Shown here: positions 34,635 through 43,931 of the stretch, one piece after another
Layout of the letters: each line of letters opens with the position of its first letter
Numbering within the stretch: the stretch's first letter is position 1
NCBI RefSeq assembly: GCF_002005465.1
Contig: NZ_CP014691.1
Coordinates: 1 to 64,000 of the forward strand
Reading direction: 5' to 3'
From: Neoasaia chiangmaiensis
GTDB taxonomy: Bacteria; Pseudomonadota; Alphaproteobacteria; Acetobacterales; Acetobacteraceae
DNA: 64,000 bases
Notes under the pieces: generated by a model
What the model saw: only the letters and a program-made list of their open reading frames with translations
What the model was told of the DNA's origin: nothing
Databases searched by the model: none
Program-made: the position numbers and the translations under genes

Positions 34635-35048
34635 GTAGTTAGCAACGGGTGGATTCACCATTTAGTCGCCGCATGTTTGTCCCGGGTTGTCAGCTTGCTA
34701 CTCGTCGTTAGGTGAACGTTGCGGCTCCCCGCCTCGATACCTTCCACATGAGCTTGTTTCCTTGTGATTTTTTGGTGAACTCCTGACGTATGCGTTAAGA
34801 GCAAGCCCGGTAGCTGAGTTTTTTGGATCGTGTATAAAGCCGATCTATGAATTATTTTCATGACCGTAAGATATTTTTTCTGGATTATTCTCTGAGTGGG
34901 AAAGATCTATATTGGGAACTAGCAGGAATGTTTTTTCTTTGACTAAAGAGTTCCAGCCAATGCCTGTCAATGGAAGCAAAGCGAGTGTCGCTTCCATTGC
35001 TCACTGAAAACAGCAATCTGATCAATCGTGTCTGATAATGAGGGGCTG
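34635..35048. promoter_or_regulatory. Upstream region of the aldehyde dehydrogenase operon
   Basis: About 410 bases with no gene. It holds one imperfect LysR-box-like palindrome (34848-34862) and a TCTGGAT element at 34880. GAGGGG precedes the ATG at 35049. Confidence 0.45.
34848..34862. promoter_or_regulatory. LysR-box-like palindrome, copy 4 (one mismatch)
   Basis: ATGAAT-TAT-TTTCAT, one base off the perfect inverted repeat. It lies 187 bases upstream of the aldehyde dehydrogenase small subunit, nearly the same distance as copy 3 from the MFS gene. Confidence 0.5.
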
Positions 35049-35519
35049 ATGGAACTGACGATCAATGGTGTGCAGCACCACATCAATGCCGATCCGGATA
35101 CCCCTCTGCTATGGGTGCTGCGTGACGACCTGAAAATGACCGGTACCAAATACGGGTGCGGCCTTGCGCAATGCGGTGCCTGCACGGTTCTTATCAATGG
35201 GAATGCAGTTCGCTCCTGCGTCACGCCAGTAGGGGAGTTGGGCGCCGCACAGATCACTACGATTGAAGAGATCGAGCAGGACGATATCGGCAAACGGGTA
35301 GTCGCTGCATGGATCAGGCATCAGGTTCCTCAATGCGGTTATTGCCAATCCGGACAGGTTATGGCGGCGACCTCGCTGCTCAAACAGACCCCGCATCCCA
35401 CGGACGACGATATCAGGGCTGTCATGGTCAATCTTTGCCGCTGTGGAACCTATAACGCCGTCAGCGCAGCGATTCACGACCTGGCAGGAGAGGCAGCAGA
35501 GGAAGGGGCGAAGCAGTGA
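35049..35519 (+). CDS. Aldehyde/isoquinoline dehydrogenase small subunit, [2Fe-2S]
   Basis: A 156-residue iron-sulfur subunit of a xanthine-dehydrogenase-family enzyme; ATG 35049 follows GAGGGG. The plant-type cluster motif GCGLAQCGACTVL and the second cluster motif QCGYCQSGQ with LCRCGTYNA are complete. It would pass electrons from the molybdenum centre of the large subunit to the cytochrome subunit. The large subunit gene overlaps as GTGA. This three-gene arrangement is the membrane-facing aldehyde dehydrogenase type known from acetic acid bacteria, oxidising aldehydes in the periplasm. Whether acetaldehyde or another aldehyde or N-heterocycle is the substrate is not readable. Confidence 0.92.
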   Translation: MELTINGVQHHINADPDTPLLWVLRDDLKMTGTKYGCGLAQCGACTVLINGNAVRSCVTPVGELGAAQITTIEEIEQDDIGKRVVAAWIRHQVPQCGYCQSGQVMAATSLLKQTPHPTDDDIRAVMVNLCRCGTYNAVSAAIHDLAGEAAEEGAKQ

Positions 35520-37747
35520 GGAACGCTCTGTTCGATGCGATGGGGGAGGTTCCGGTCAATCTCTCTCGGCGTCGCTTTATGCTCTCTTCGGCTGGTGTCG
35601 CGGCAGGAACCTTCGTTCTCGGAATTGCTGTACCCCAACGGACTGCGCGGGCAGATGCGACGAAGCTGCGGGGCACCAAGGTTCCGGCATTTCTGGAAAT
35701 ACGACCCGACAGTACGGTGCGGCTTCAGAGCCCCTTTGTGGAAGGAGGGCAGGGTACATTCACGGCTATGGCCCAGATCGTCGGTGAGGAACTGGATGCT
35801 GACCCGGCGACCTTCGTCGTCGAGAACGCTCCTCCCGGCGACGAGTATGTTGTCATGGACAACGGTATGCGCATTACCGGCGGCAGCATGTCTATCCGGA
35901 ATGGTTATCCTGCGATGCGTCGGCTCGGGGCATTGGCCCGCGAGATGCTGCTACAGGCGGCCGCTCGGCAGTTTGACGTACCTGTAGAGGAGCTGACGAC
36001 GCAGCCTGGCCGGGTGATTCATAAGCCGTCCGAACGCTCGATCGCCTATGGGGAGCTGGCTCACGCAGCAATGAGCTTGCCGGTGCCAGATCCCGCCACT
36101 GTCAGGCTCAAGGAGCCGGGACAGTTTCGCTGGATCGGTGCGCCGGTCCCGCGTGTGGACGTGCATGACAAATCGACGGGCAAGGTGGTCTATACGGTCG
36201 ATGTCAGCGTGGATGATATGCTTCATGCGGCCGTTCAGCATGCGCCCCGGCTTGGTATGATCATCCAGACAGTACGCAACGAAGATCAGGTCCGGGCGAT
36301 GAAGGGTGTGCATTCCATACATCGTCTCCCGGGCGTATTTGCGGTGGTGGCCGAACGCTGGTGGGACGCAAAGCGGGCGGCCGAAGCAGCGCTGATCGAC
36401 TGGCAGGAGCCTGGAGCGGACACGACGATGCGGGTCATGCCCGCCGACTTTTCGACGGAAGCTTTCCGGAAGGATCTGGCTGATGCACGCGGTTCCGGTG
36501 AGGATGCGGAAACCAGAGGCGATGTGACCCGTGGGCTGAAAAATGCTCATACGGTCGTGGAAGCGACTTATTCAAGCCAGTATGTGAATCACGCACAACT
36601 TGAGCCGCCCTCCGCGCTGGCCCGCTTCAGCCCGGATAGTACGCTGGAGGTCTGGGTGCCCAATCAGGCACCGGACATGTTCCGTGCGGACATAGCCAAA
36701 CGCACGGGTCTCCCCGTTGAAAAGGTTGTCATTCATTCCCAAATGCTGGGCGGATTTTTTGGTCGTCATTTCCTCTACGAGACAGCCAGTCCCTACCCAC
36801 AAGCGATTACGCTGGCAAAGGAGACCGGCCGTCCTATCAAGCTGATCTGGAGCCGTGAAGAAGAATTCTTGCGCGATACGCTGCGGCCGATGGCGGCAGT
36901 ACGCTTTCGTGGCGGACTGGATGAGAACGGCATTCCCGTAGTTCTTGAGGCCGTCAGCGCGACTGAAGGCCCAACAGAAGGTCTCAACAACAAGCGCGGT
37001 GACAAGCTGGATGACAGTGCTCTCGAAGGGCTGACCGGAAAGTCGTATGACATCCCTGACCGACGGATTGCCCAGCATTTCATCAAAAGCCCTGTGATGC
37101 TCGGCTACTGGCGTTCCGTCGGCAACTCCATGAATGACTTTCTCTATGAAACTTTTTTGGACGAACTGGCGGACAAAGGAAATCAGGATCCATACGAACT
37201 GCGGTTACGTCTGCTGCGAGACAACAAGCGCCTCACGACTTTGCTCAAGGAGCTCGCAGACTTGTCCGGTGGCTGGAAGCGTGGTCCGTTTACGGCAGCG
37301 GATGGCTCACGTCGGGCGCGCGGGATCGGCATGGCCTCACCCTTCGGGTCTGAAGCTGCGGCCATTGCGGAAGTGTCGATCGAGAACGGGCGTGTGCGGG
37401 TTCACGAAGTCTGGGAAGCAATCGACCCCGGAAAGGTCGTGAACCCGGCGATTGTGGAAGCGCAGGTCAACGGAGCCATAGCCCTAGGACTGTCTCAGGT
37501 GCTTCTGGAAGAGACCGTCTACGAGAACGGTATGCCGCGTGCGCGCAACTATGACGGTTATCCGATCCTGACACTGAATCAGATGCCTCGTGTGCATGTG
37601 AAAATCGTCGAGAGTGGCGAAAAGATGGGCGGCGTCGGGGAGCCTCCGTTACCTGCCATCCCGCCTGCGGTAGCCAATGCGGTTTCGACCCTGACGGGGC
37701 GGCGTATCCGAAGCATGCCGCTGTCACGTCATGACTTTGCAAGCTGA
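35516..37747 (+). CDS. Aldehyde/isoquinoline dehydrogenase molybdopterin subunit
   Basis: A 743-residue large subunit with GTG start overlapping the small-subunit stop. The Tat-type signal SRRRFMLSSAGVAAGTFVLG is visible, so the folded cofactor-bearing enzyme is exported. Molybdopterin-binding stretches include PFVEGGQGTFTAMAQIVGEE, LGGFFGRHFLYETA, SPVMLGYWRSVGNSMNDFLY and GVGEPPLPAIPPAVANAV, the last holding the Glu that acts as base in this family. Electrons flow to the [2Fe-2S] subunit and then to the downstream cytochrome c. Neighbouring genes and length match the IorB/AldH type. Confidence 0.93.
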   Translation: MRNALFDAMGEVPVNLSRRRFMLSSAGVAAGTFVLGIAVPQRTARADATKLRGTKVPAFLEIRPDSTVRLQSPFVEGGQGTFTAMAQIVGEELDADPATFVVENAPPGDEYVVMDNGMRITGGSMSIRNGYPAMRRLGALAREMLLQAAARQFDVPVEELTTQPGRVIHKPSERSIAYGELAHAAMSLPVPDPATVRLKEPGQFRWIGAPVPRVDVHDKSTGKVVYTVDVSVDDMLHAAVQHAPRLGMIIQTVRNEDQVRAMKGVHSIHRLPGVFAVVAERWWDAKRAAEAALIDWQEPGADTTMRVMPADFSTEAFRKDLADARGSGEDAETRGDVTRGLKNAHTVVEATYSSQYVNHAQLEPPSALARFSPDSTLEVWVPNQAPDMFRADIAKRTGLPVEKVVIHSQMLGGFFGRHFLYETASPYPQAITLAKETGRPIKLIWSREEEFLRDTLRPMAAVRFRGGLDENGIPVVLEAVSATEGPTEGLNNKRGDKLDDSALEGLTGKSYDIPDRRIAQHFIKSPVMLGYWRSVGNSMNDFLYETFLDELADKGNQDPYELRLRLLRDNKRLTTLLKELADLSGGWKRGPFTAADGSRRARGIGMASPFGSEAAAIAEVSIENGRVRVHEVWEAIDPGKVVNPAIVEAQVNGAIALGLSQVLLEETVYENGMPRARNYDGYPILTLNQMPRVHVKIVESGEKMGGVGEPPLPAIPPAVANAVSTLTGRRIRSMPLSRHDFAS

Positions 37748-37804
37748 GACTTTGATCGTCGTTCGGCACGTCTCGCGTGCAGCAGAAAGATTGCGGAACT
37801 GAAC

Positions 37805-39166
37805 ATGACTAACCGCCTGAAGAAAATTTTCGCAGTCGTGATCCCCGCGTCAGCCGTTCTGGCTGCGGGAACGGCATGGTTCGTGACCCGCCTCCCTGCG
37901 TCGTCCTTTGAGAGAGCTGGTTCTCAGGGCGAACCATCGGCGGACCTTGTGGCGCGGGGGGAATATGTCTCACGTCTGACGGACTGCGTGGCCTGTCACA
38001 GTGTGCCGGGCGGGGCGGCCTATACCGGTGGCCTGAAGATGGTGACGCCGCTGGGCGCGATTTTCGCAACCAACATCTCGCCGGATCATGAGACGGGTAT
38101 CGGTGCATATACGCTGGCGGATTTTGACAGAGCGCTTCGTTCCGGTGTGGCGAAGGATGGGCATCGCCTCTATCCGGCCATGCCCTATCCGTCCTACGCC
38201 AAGCTTTCTGACGATGATGTCAGGGCACTTTATGCCTATTTCATGAAGGGCGTCCCGGCCGTTCATCAGGAAAACCGGAAAAGCACGATCCCCTGGCCGC
38301 TGAACATGCGCTGGCCTCTGGCCTTCTGGAATGTGGTTTTCGCTCCGTCAGGCGTTTATCGTCCGGATCCCTCAAAAGATGCCCAATGGAACCGGGGGGC
38401 CTATCTTGTTGAAGGGGCCGGGCACTGCGGAGCCTGTCATACGCCGCGAAATCTGGCCTTCAACGAAAAGGGGACGGACAGCCATAGCGCGTCATTTGTC
38501 TCTGGCGCTCTGATCGACGGGTGGTTTGCGCCCAGCCTGCGCAACGATGCAAATACGGGTCTGGGCCGGTGGAGCGAGGACGATGTCTTCCGTTTTCTCA
38601 AGACCGGCCGGAACGAACATGCTGTCGTGTTCGGCTCCATGACAGAGGCTTTCAACAACTCGACGCAGTTTTTCTCGGATGATGATCTGCGGGCTGTGGC
38701 ACACTATCTCAAGTCTCTGCCAGGCGATCAGCAAGGAGACGGAGCGCCGTGGCAGTATGAGCCGACACAGGCTGCGTCTCTCCAACCCGCAGCACGACAG
38801 AGCATCCCGGGTGCGCAGACCTACATGGCGAAGTGCAGCTTCTGTCATGGGGCGGATGGGCGCGGGCAGGGGCAATGGGTGCCGCCGTTGGCAGGAGCAG
38901 CTTCGTCTCTGGTGCCGGACAGTTCCTCCTCCATCAACGTCACACTTAACGGATCTGGCCGTGTCGTCGCGGCCGGAGTGCCGGATTCCTATCGGATGCC
39001 GTCATATCGCGCGCAGCTTTCCGATGGGGAAATTGCGGACGTGCTGACCTTTGTCCGCTCGTCATGGGGAAACCGGCAGCCTCCCGTGACGAGGGGGGAT
39101 GTCAAAAAACTAAGGAAGCAGACCGTTTCAGCCAGCAGCAGCCCGGTTATTTTGAAAACTCATTGA
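37805..39166 (+). CDS. Triheme cytochrome c subunit of the dehydrogenase
   Basis: A 453-residue exported cytochrome with an N-terminal anchor (FAVVIPASAVLAAGTAWFV) and three haem sites: CVACH from residue 61, CGACH and CSFCH. This domain set is that of the alcohol or aldehyde dehydrogenase cytochrome subunit of acetic acid bacteria, which hands electrons to ubiquinone in the membrane. It follows the molybdopterin subunit by 57 bases and completes the three-component enzyme. Confidence 0.93.
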   Translation: MTNRLKKIFAVVIPASAVLAAGTAWFVTRLPASSFERAGSQGEPSADLVARGEYVSRLTDCVACHSVPGGAAYTGGLKMVTPLGAIFATNISPDHETGIGAYTLADFDRALRSGVAKDGHRLYPAMPYPSYAKLSDDDVRALYAYFMKGVPAVHQENRKSTIPWPLNMRWPLAFWNVVFAPSGVYRPDPSKDAQWNRGAYLVEGAGHCGACHTPRNLAFNEKGTDSHSASFVSGALIDGWFAPSLRNDANTGLGRWSEDDVFRFLKTGRNEHAVVFGSMTEAFNNSTQFFSDDDLRAVAHYLKSLPGDQQGDGAPWQYEPTQAASLQPAARQSIPGAQTYMAKCSFCHGADGRGQGQWVPPLAGAASSLVPDSSSSINVTLNGSGRVVAAGVPDSYRMPSYRAQLSDGEIADVLTFVRSSWGNRQPPVTRGDVKKLRKQTVSASSSPVILKTH

Positions 39167-39278
39167 TTCATATGGTCTCTCGCCGATCAACGTATCTGCG
39201 AGAAGAAATTTTATGAATTGATAGATTTTTCGATTAATGAAACTCAAAAATATCAGTAATGTACTGATGATTGTTCAC

Positions 39279-40205
39279 ATGAGAGATGATTTCGAAGGCA
39301 TCAGTGTTTTCTTGGAGGTTGTCGAAGCTGGGGGGTTCGCCAAGGCTGCTGAACGTCTGTCGCTTTCACGCTCGGCTGTTGCAAAAACGATTGGACGTAT
39401 TGAGGAAAGATTAGGGATAAAGCTTTTCCAGCGCACGACCCGTCGACACAACCTGACGGAAGAAGGCCATATTTATTACGAGAGATGTGTTCGTGCCCTT
39501 GAAGAGGTTCGAGCAGGTCAATCTGTGCTGGAGTTTGGACGGTTTAATGTCCGAGGTAAATTGAAAATAATCATGCCGACTTTGCTCGGTAGATATTGTG
39601 TGGAACCATTCCTGCTCGATCTGGCTAGCGAGTACGAAAAACTGGAGTTGGATCTCCGTTTTTCAGATTTAGAACAGAATCTTGTCGCCGAACGGTTTGA
39701 CCTGGCTGTTCGTAACGGACTGGACCGCGAGCTACCTAGTTATCTGAATGTGCGCAAGATCGCTATTCAAAATAAAGTACTATGTGCGTCGCCTTCTTAT
39801 TTGGCACGATGTGGTCCAATTTATACTCTGGAAGATATTCGACATCACGATGCTTTGGTTTATTGGAAAAATGAACAGCCATGCTTGTGGAATTTTTGCG
39901 ATACCGGTGTCACGGAGTTCAAACTTCCCCCTAAATGGCGGCTGCAATTTGATAATCAGGAAGCAATGGCTGACGCCGCTCTTCGAGGCATGGGCGTTGC
40001 CTGCTTACCACGCTGGCTCATTCATAATCATCTCAAGGAAGGGCGACTTGTCCCACTTCTGGAGAAATTGCCTTTGGCATCTCAGGATATTTATGCGATC
40101 TGGCCGGAAACGAAGTTTATGTCGGCTCGCCTCAGTTTAACGATCGATATGTTGTCTGATCATTTGGGAAAAACAGTGAATTTTGATCGGTCATTAGCAA
40201 GCTAA
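39279..40205 (+). CDS. LysR-family regulator next to the aldehyde dehydrogenase operon
   Basis: A 308-residue LysR protein. ATG 39279 begins the usual N-terminus MRDDFEGISVFLEVVEAGGF; an in-frame ATG at 39237 would add 14 residues. The winged helix is FAKAAERLSLSRSAVAKTIG and RIEERLGIKLFQRTTRRHNL. The effector domain follows through LVAERFDLAVRNGLDRE. LysR proteins beside such dehydrogenases usually control them, so this is a second candidate for the ATGAAT-N3-ATTCAT sites. Same strand as the operon, 112 bases after it. Confidence 0.9.
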   Translation: MRDDFEGISVFLEVVEAGGFAKAAERLSLSRSAVAKTIGRIEERLGIKLFQRTTRRHNLTEEGHIYYERCVRALEEVRAGQSVLEFGRFNVRGKLKIIMPTLLGRYCVEPFLLDLASEYEKLELDLRFSDLEQNLVAERFDLAVRNGLDRELPSYLNVRKIAIQNKVLCASPSYLARCGPIYTLEDIRHHDALVYWKNEQPCLWNFCDTGVTEFKLPPKWRLQFDNQEAMADAALRGMGVACLPRWLIHNHLKEGRLVPLLEKLPLASQDIYAIWPETKFMSARLSLTIDMLSDHLGKTVNFDRSLAS

Positions 40206-40366
40206 TCTCAGCCTGTGTTTGTGGTCAGTCATAGGAGCTTTTTTGTAGCGGTCGTTTCGCAGGATGCTCCAATTTTTCCGTCAGAGTCAGAGGATTGCGG
40301 GAATTTTCGTGACGGGTTGAGAGGGTGGGAGAGAGTCTCCCGTCCGCCCGTCATGGAGTTTTCGCC

Positions 40367-40762
40367 ATGGCGACCGCTATTCCGAAAATTACGTTGAGTT
40401 CGTCCCGCGACATCCCGTTCAACCGGTTGGTGCTGTCCCAGTCCAACGTGCGGCGTGTGAAGTCCGGCCTGTCGATTGAGGAACTGGCCCGCGACATCGA
40501 GCGCCGCGGGCTGCTGCAGAGCCTGAATGTCCGCCCCGTTCTCGATGATACCGGGGCCGAGACCGGTACCTATGAGGTGCCTGCCGGTGGGCGTCGTTTC
40601 CGTGCTCTCGAACTGCTGGTGAAGCAGAAGAAACTCGCGAAGACGGCACCCGTGCCGTGCGTGGTCCGCGAGGCCGGATCGGCCATTCTCGTCGAGGATG
40701 ATTCCCTGGCCGAGAACGTCCAGCGCGTGGCCCTGCACCCGCTGGACCAGTTCCGCGCCTTA
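40367..40762 (+). pseudogene. ParB-like protein, N-terminal fragment
   Basis: The fragment MATAIPKITLSSSRDIPFNR, LSIEELARDIERRGLLQSLN, VPAGGRRFRALELLVKQKKL and DDSLAENVQRVALHPLDQF is the ParB nuclease-like domain of plasmid ParB/RepB-type proteins, including the GGRRF and ENxQR motifs. After about 40762 the frame enters the reversed end of a LysR fragment. The DNA-binding and C-terminal parts are gone. Plasmid origin of this segment is likely. Confidence 0.75.
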
Positions 40763-40770
40763 TCGCCTGC

Positions 40771-41046
40771 TCAAGGCCGCGTTCGCCCGGCTGCAGTCAT
40801 GCCGGCCACGTTGTCCAGGATCGTCTGGGTCCAGCCGATGAATTCCTCACCGAAGACGGTCGGAGCGGCCCCGGCCGGGGAGCGGGTGAACAGCCTGACA
40901 TTCAGCCGCTCCTCGAGGTTATGCAAAGACCGACTCACGGCCGATTGACGAGTGTTGAGAAAACGCGCTGCACTGTGAATACTTCCACATTCGGCAATTG
41001 ATCGTGCACAAATTAATTGCCACAATTCAAACGGCGGTCGTTTCAT
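40771..41046 (-). pseudogene. LysR-family regulator, N-terminal fragment
   Basis: Ninety-one codons with the winged helix of a LysR protein (IHSAARFLNTRQSAVSRSLH, NLEERLNVRLFTRSPAGAAP) and the start of the linker helix (WTQTILDNVAGMTAA), then stop. The effector domain is missing. It meets the ParB fragment tail to tail, so one deletion or recombination removed the ends of both genes. Confidence 0.75.
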
Positions 41047-41144
41047 TTTATGTGGATTTTACAGGTGTTTTTATAAACGAAGCCAACTTATTATTTCTCT
41101 TCATGATGACCTCATACGCTTGGTTCATTTCAATATATATTTCT

Positions 41145-42671
41145 TCATGGCATGAGCGCTGCGGCGCCTGAGAACACCGGTTGCGGGTTGGTCGAGATAT
41201 GCGCCTGTGCACGCGCGGCTTGTGTGCCTGGTGCGGGCTCTGCGTATTGCCAGCCGCCGCCGAGCGCGCGGTAGAGGCCGACGAGGGTGGTTTCGATCTT
41301 CGTCTGGTTGGCGGCCAGCGCCGACTGACTCGCCAGCACGGCACCCTGGGCTGCGACGACGTTGAGATAGTCGACCGCACCCTCGACGTAGCGTTGACGT
41401 GCCGCGAACAAGACCGCTTCGTTCTGCGTCATCGCCTCGCGGGTCTGTTCACGGGTGCGCTGAGCCTGCGTGTAGGCCGTCATCGCGTTGTCCACGTCGT
41501 TCCAGGCACCAAGCACGGTTTTACGGAAGGCGAGCGCTGCTTCCTTCGCTTGGGCTTTTCGCAGATGCAGGGTCGCCAGCAGGCGTCCGCCCTGGAAGAC
41601 CGGCAGGTTCAGCGTAGGTCCCGCCGCGAACTGCCGCGCGGGCAGCGCAAAGAAGTCGGCGGCCGAGAGGGATTCGGTGCCCATGTTCCCGGTCAGCGTG
41701 ATATCCGGATAGAACGAGGCCTGCGCCATGCCAACTTCCGCCGTCGCCTGATGCAGACGCGCTTCGGCCACCAGCACGTCGGGACGACGGCGTGCAAGAT
41801 CGCTCGGCAGGCCGACCGGCACGGTGGGTGGCACCGGAGGCTGGATATCCGGCGTTTTCAGTTCGGTCTCCAGCGCGCGGGGCGGCTGGGCGAGCAGGAA
41901 GCCGATCGCATTGATGAGGGTTGCCTCCCGATCGTCCAGATCGGGCAGGGCGGATGCGATCTGCGCGACCTGTGCGCGGGATTGCGCGAGATCGAGCGTG
42001 GTCGCGACGCCGTTGCCGAACCGGCTCTGCACGAGCGCGAGATTACGCTGGGCAAGGGCCAGGTTGGCGCGCGTGATCCGGGCCTGTTCCTGCACGCCGC
42101 GCAGCTGCATGTAGCTGGTGGCGAGATCCGAGACGGCGGCCAGCGCCACGGCGCGCCGGGCCTGGAGCGATTCCAGCTCGCCCGCGCGTTGTGCTTCGAC
42201 CGCGCGGCGGATCATGCCGAACAGGTCGAGATCCCAGCCCGCGCTGACGGCCTCGGAAAAGAAGTCGAACTGAAAGTTCGCATTGGGCTGTGGCTGGGCG
42301 AGCGAAAAAATGCCGTGCGTGCTGAGGCGGCGATAATCATAGTTTCCGGCCCACGAGACCTGCGGCAGCCCGGCCGAGGCCGCGACGTGCATCTGTGCAC
42401 GGGCCTGATCGATCCGCTGCCCCGCCGTCTGCAGGTCGAGGTTCTGCGCCGCCAGCCGATCGACGAGGCTGTCGAGCACGGGATCGCGGAAGCTGTGCCA
42501 CCACTGCGTGTCGATCGGGCCCGAGACCAGACGGCTGCGCGCCTGCGGCTCAAAGCCCCACTGGTGCGGGCTGGTGATCTGCGGCGCATGAAAATCAGGC
42601 CCCACGGCGCAGCCCGTCAGGGCAAACACCGTGGCGCAAAGGACTGTGCGGAGGCGATGATGGCGGATCAT
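41145..42671 (-). CDS. Outer-membrane efflux factor (NodT family)
   Basis: A 508-residue outer-membrane duct with lipoprotein signal ([20 protein letters not shown]). Conserved parts: [15 protein letters not shown], the helical repeats [20 protein letters not shown] and [20 protein letters not shown]. Its ATG overlaps the stop of the adaptor gene as ATGA. Third or fourth gene of an EmrAB-TolC-like operon (MFS, 40-residue peptide, adaptor, duct). High GC, unlike the AT-rich cluster at 5-11 kb. Substrate unknown. Confidence 0.92.
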   Translation of the reverse strand: MIRHHRLRTVLCATVFALTGCAVGPDFHAPQITSPHQWGFEPQARSRLVSGPIDTQWWHSFRDPVLDSLVDRLAAQNLDLQTAGQRIDQARAQMHVAASAGLPQVSWAGNYDYRRLSTHGIFSLAQPQPNANFQFDFFSEAVSAGWDLDLFGMIRRAVEAQRAGELESLQARRAVALAAVSDLATSYMQLRGVQEQARITRANLALAQRNLALVQSRFGNGVATTLDLAQSRAQVAQIASALPDLDDREATLINAIGFLLAQPPRALETELKTPDIQPPVPPTVPVGLPSDLARRRPDVLVAEARLHQATAEVGMAQASFYPDITLTGNMGTESLSAADFFALPARQFAAGPTLNLPVFQGGRLLATLHLRKAQAKEAALAFRKTVLGAWNDVDNAMTAYTQAQRTREQTREAMTQNEAVLFAARQRYVEGAVDYLNVVAAQGAVLASQSALAANQTKIETTLVGLYRALGGGWQYAEPAPGTQAARAQAHISTNPQPVFSGAAALMP

Positions 42672-43771
42672 TTCGCGGTCACCGTGCCCGGCGCCGTATT
42701 CTGGTGCGCCGCGACGTCGGCCAGACCCGTATCGACCGTGGTCTCGACCGACATGCCCAGGCGCAGCAGCCTTGCGAGCGGCTGGTTCGGCGCCAGCACG
42801 ATCTTGACCGGCAGGCGCTGGACGATCTTGGTGAAGTTGCCGGTCGCGTTCTCGGGCGCGATCGGCTCGAACGCGGCCCCCGATCCCGGCGGCACGGAAT
42901 CGACGATCCCGTCCAGCGTGACGTCATAGGCGTCCACATGGATCTTCACGTGCTGGCCCGGCTGCATGTGGCGCAGCGCGAGCTCGCGATAATTCGCCAT
43001 GATCCAGATCTGGTTCAGCGGCACCAGCGCCATCAGCGCCGCACCCGGCGCGACGTAATTGCCGACCTGCACCGATTTCTCGCCCACCATGCCGTCGATC
43101 AGCGCGCGGATCTTCGTGTACGAGAGATCGAGCTCGGCCTGGTGCACCCGCGCCTCGTCCAGGTGAATGGTCTCGAGTGCCGACTGGTGCCTGGCGCGCA
43201 GGATTGTGAGTTGGTCCTCGGCCGCCGTGATCTCGGCATGCGCGCCCTGAAGATCGGCCGTCAGCTGACGCAGGTTTGCGTCCGACTGCTGGTGTTCCTG
43301 CGTGGTGCCGGCCCCGGTCTGGGCAAGGTTGGTGTAGCGGCGGGCGTTCTGCCGCGCGAAGGCGAGCCGTGCCTCGATCTGGGCGGCGTTGGCCTGTGCC
43401 TCGTCGATCAGGGCGGGCTGGCGGGTCACCGCGGCAGCGGCGTCCAGTGCTACGGCCTTGTCACGGGCCAGTGTCGCTTGCGCCGAGGCGAGCGCCGTGC
43501 GGTAATCGCGATCGTCGAGCGTTGCGAGCACCTGACCCGCATGAACAGGCTGGTTGTCGTCCACCATCACAGCCGATATTTGCCCTGAAATGCGTGGTGC
43601 AACTGTCGCATAATGCGCCGTCACATACGCATCGTCCGTCCATACATGTCGGCTTGGCAGGTAAATAATCGCCAGCACGATCACAACGAAGCCGATAACG
43701 GTGACGGATGCCACGACGAATGGCCAACGCGGGACCTTCTGACTTTCTTGGCCATGATCTTCATTAGACAT
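42668..43771 (-). CDS. EmrA-type membrane-fusion protein
   Basis: A 367-residue HlyD/EmrA adaptor. One anchor helix ([20 protein letters not shown]) is followed by the lipoyl half [20 protein letters not shown], a helical hairpin rich in Ala/Gln, and [20 protein letters not shown] with [20 protein letters not shown]. It joins the MFS pump to the outer-membrane factor. Start and stop overlap or touch neighbouring genes on both sides, so translation of the operon is coupled. Confidence 0.93.
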   Translation of the reverse strand: MSNEDHGQESQKVPRWPFVVASVTVIGFVVIVLAIIYLPSRHVWTDDAYVTAHYATVAPRISGQISAVMVDDNQPVHAGQVLATLDDRDYRTALASAQATLARDKAVALDAAAAVTRQPALIDEAQANAAQIEARLAFARQNARRYTNLAQTGAGTTQEHQQSDANLRQLTADLQGAHAEITAAEDQLTILRARHQSALETIHLDEARVHQAELDLSYTKIRALIDGMVGEKSVQVGNYVAPGAALMALVPLNQIWIMANYRELALRHMQPGQHVKIHVDAYDVTLDGIVDSVPPGSGAAFEPIAPENATGNFTKIVQRLPVKIVLAPNQPLARLLRLGMSVETTVDTGLADVAAHQNTAPGTVTAK

Positions 43772-43777
43772 TATGCT

Positions 43778-43900
43778 TTATCCAGAAATAATAATGAGGG
43801 CGACTATGGCGAAGGCAAAGAACTCCGCAGAAATCACGATGACTGCCGCACGCCATACATTGTCGCGGCCTCCTTGGATTTTCTTGATTTTCCGGGTCAT
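43778..43900 (-). CDS. 40-residue single-helix membrane peptide inside the efflux operon
   Basis: A short open frame between the MFS and adaptor genes, starting 31 bases after the former and ending 6 bases before the latter. It begins MTRKIKKIQGGRDNVWRA and continues with about 20 hydrophobic residues ending ALIIISG. GAGGATGATTTGGA precedes the ATG. A basic start plus one membrane helix, exact fit between coupled genes and a good binding site make it a likely real small subunit or stabiliser of the pump. No family is known to me by name. Confidence 0.65.
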   Translation of the reverse strand: MTRKIKKIQGGRDNVWRAAVIVISAEFFAFAIVALIIISG

Positions 43901-43931
43901 TCCAAATCATCCTCTTTCGCCAGACGAAATC

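Noticed and set aside
41181-42929. A 582-codon open frame on the plus strand antisense to the outer-membrane factor and adaptor genes
   Set aside because: It is a by-product of high GC codon use on the other strand; its translation is Arg/Gly-rich without domains, and the minus-strand genes are clear.
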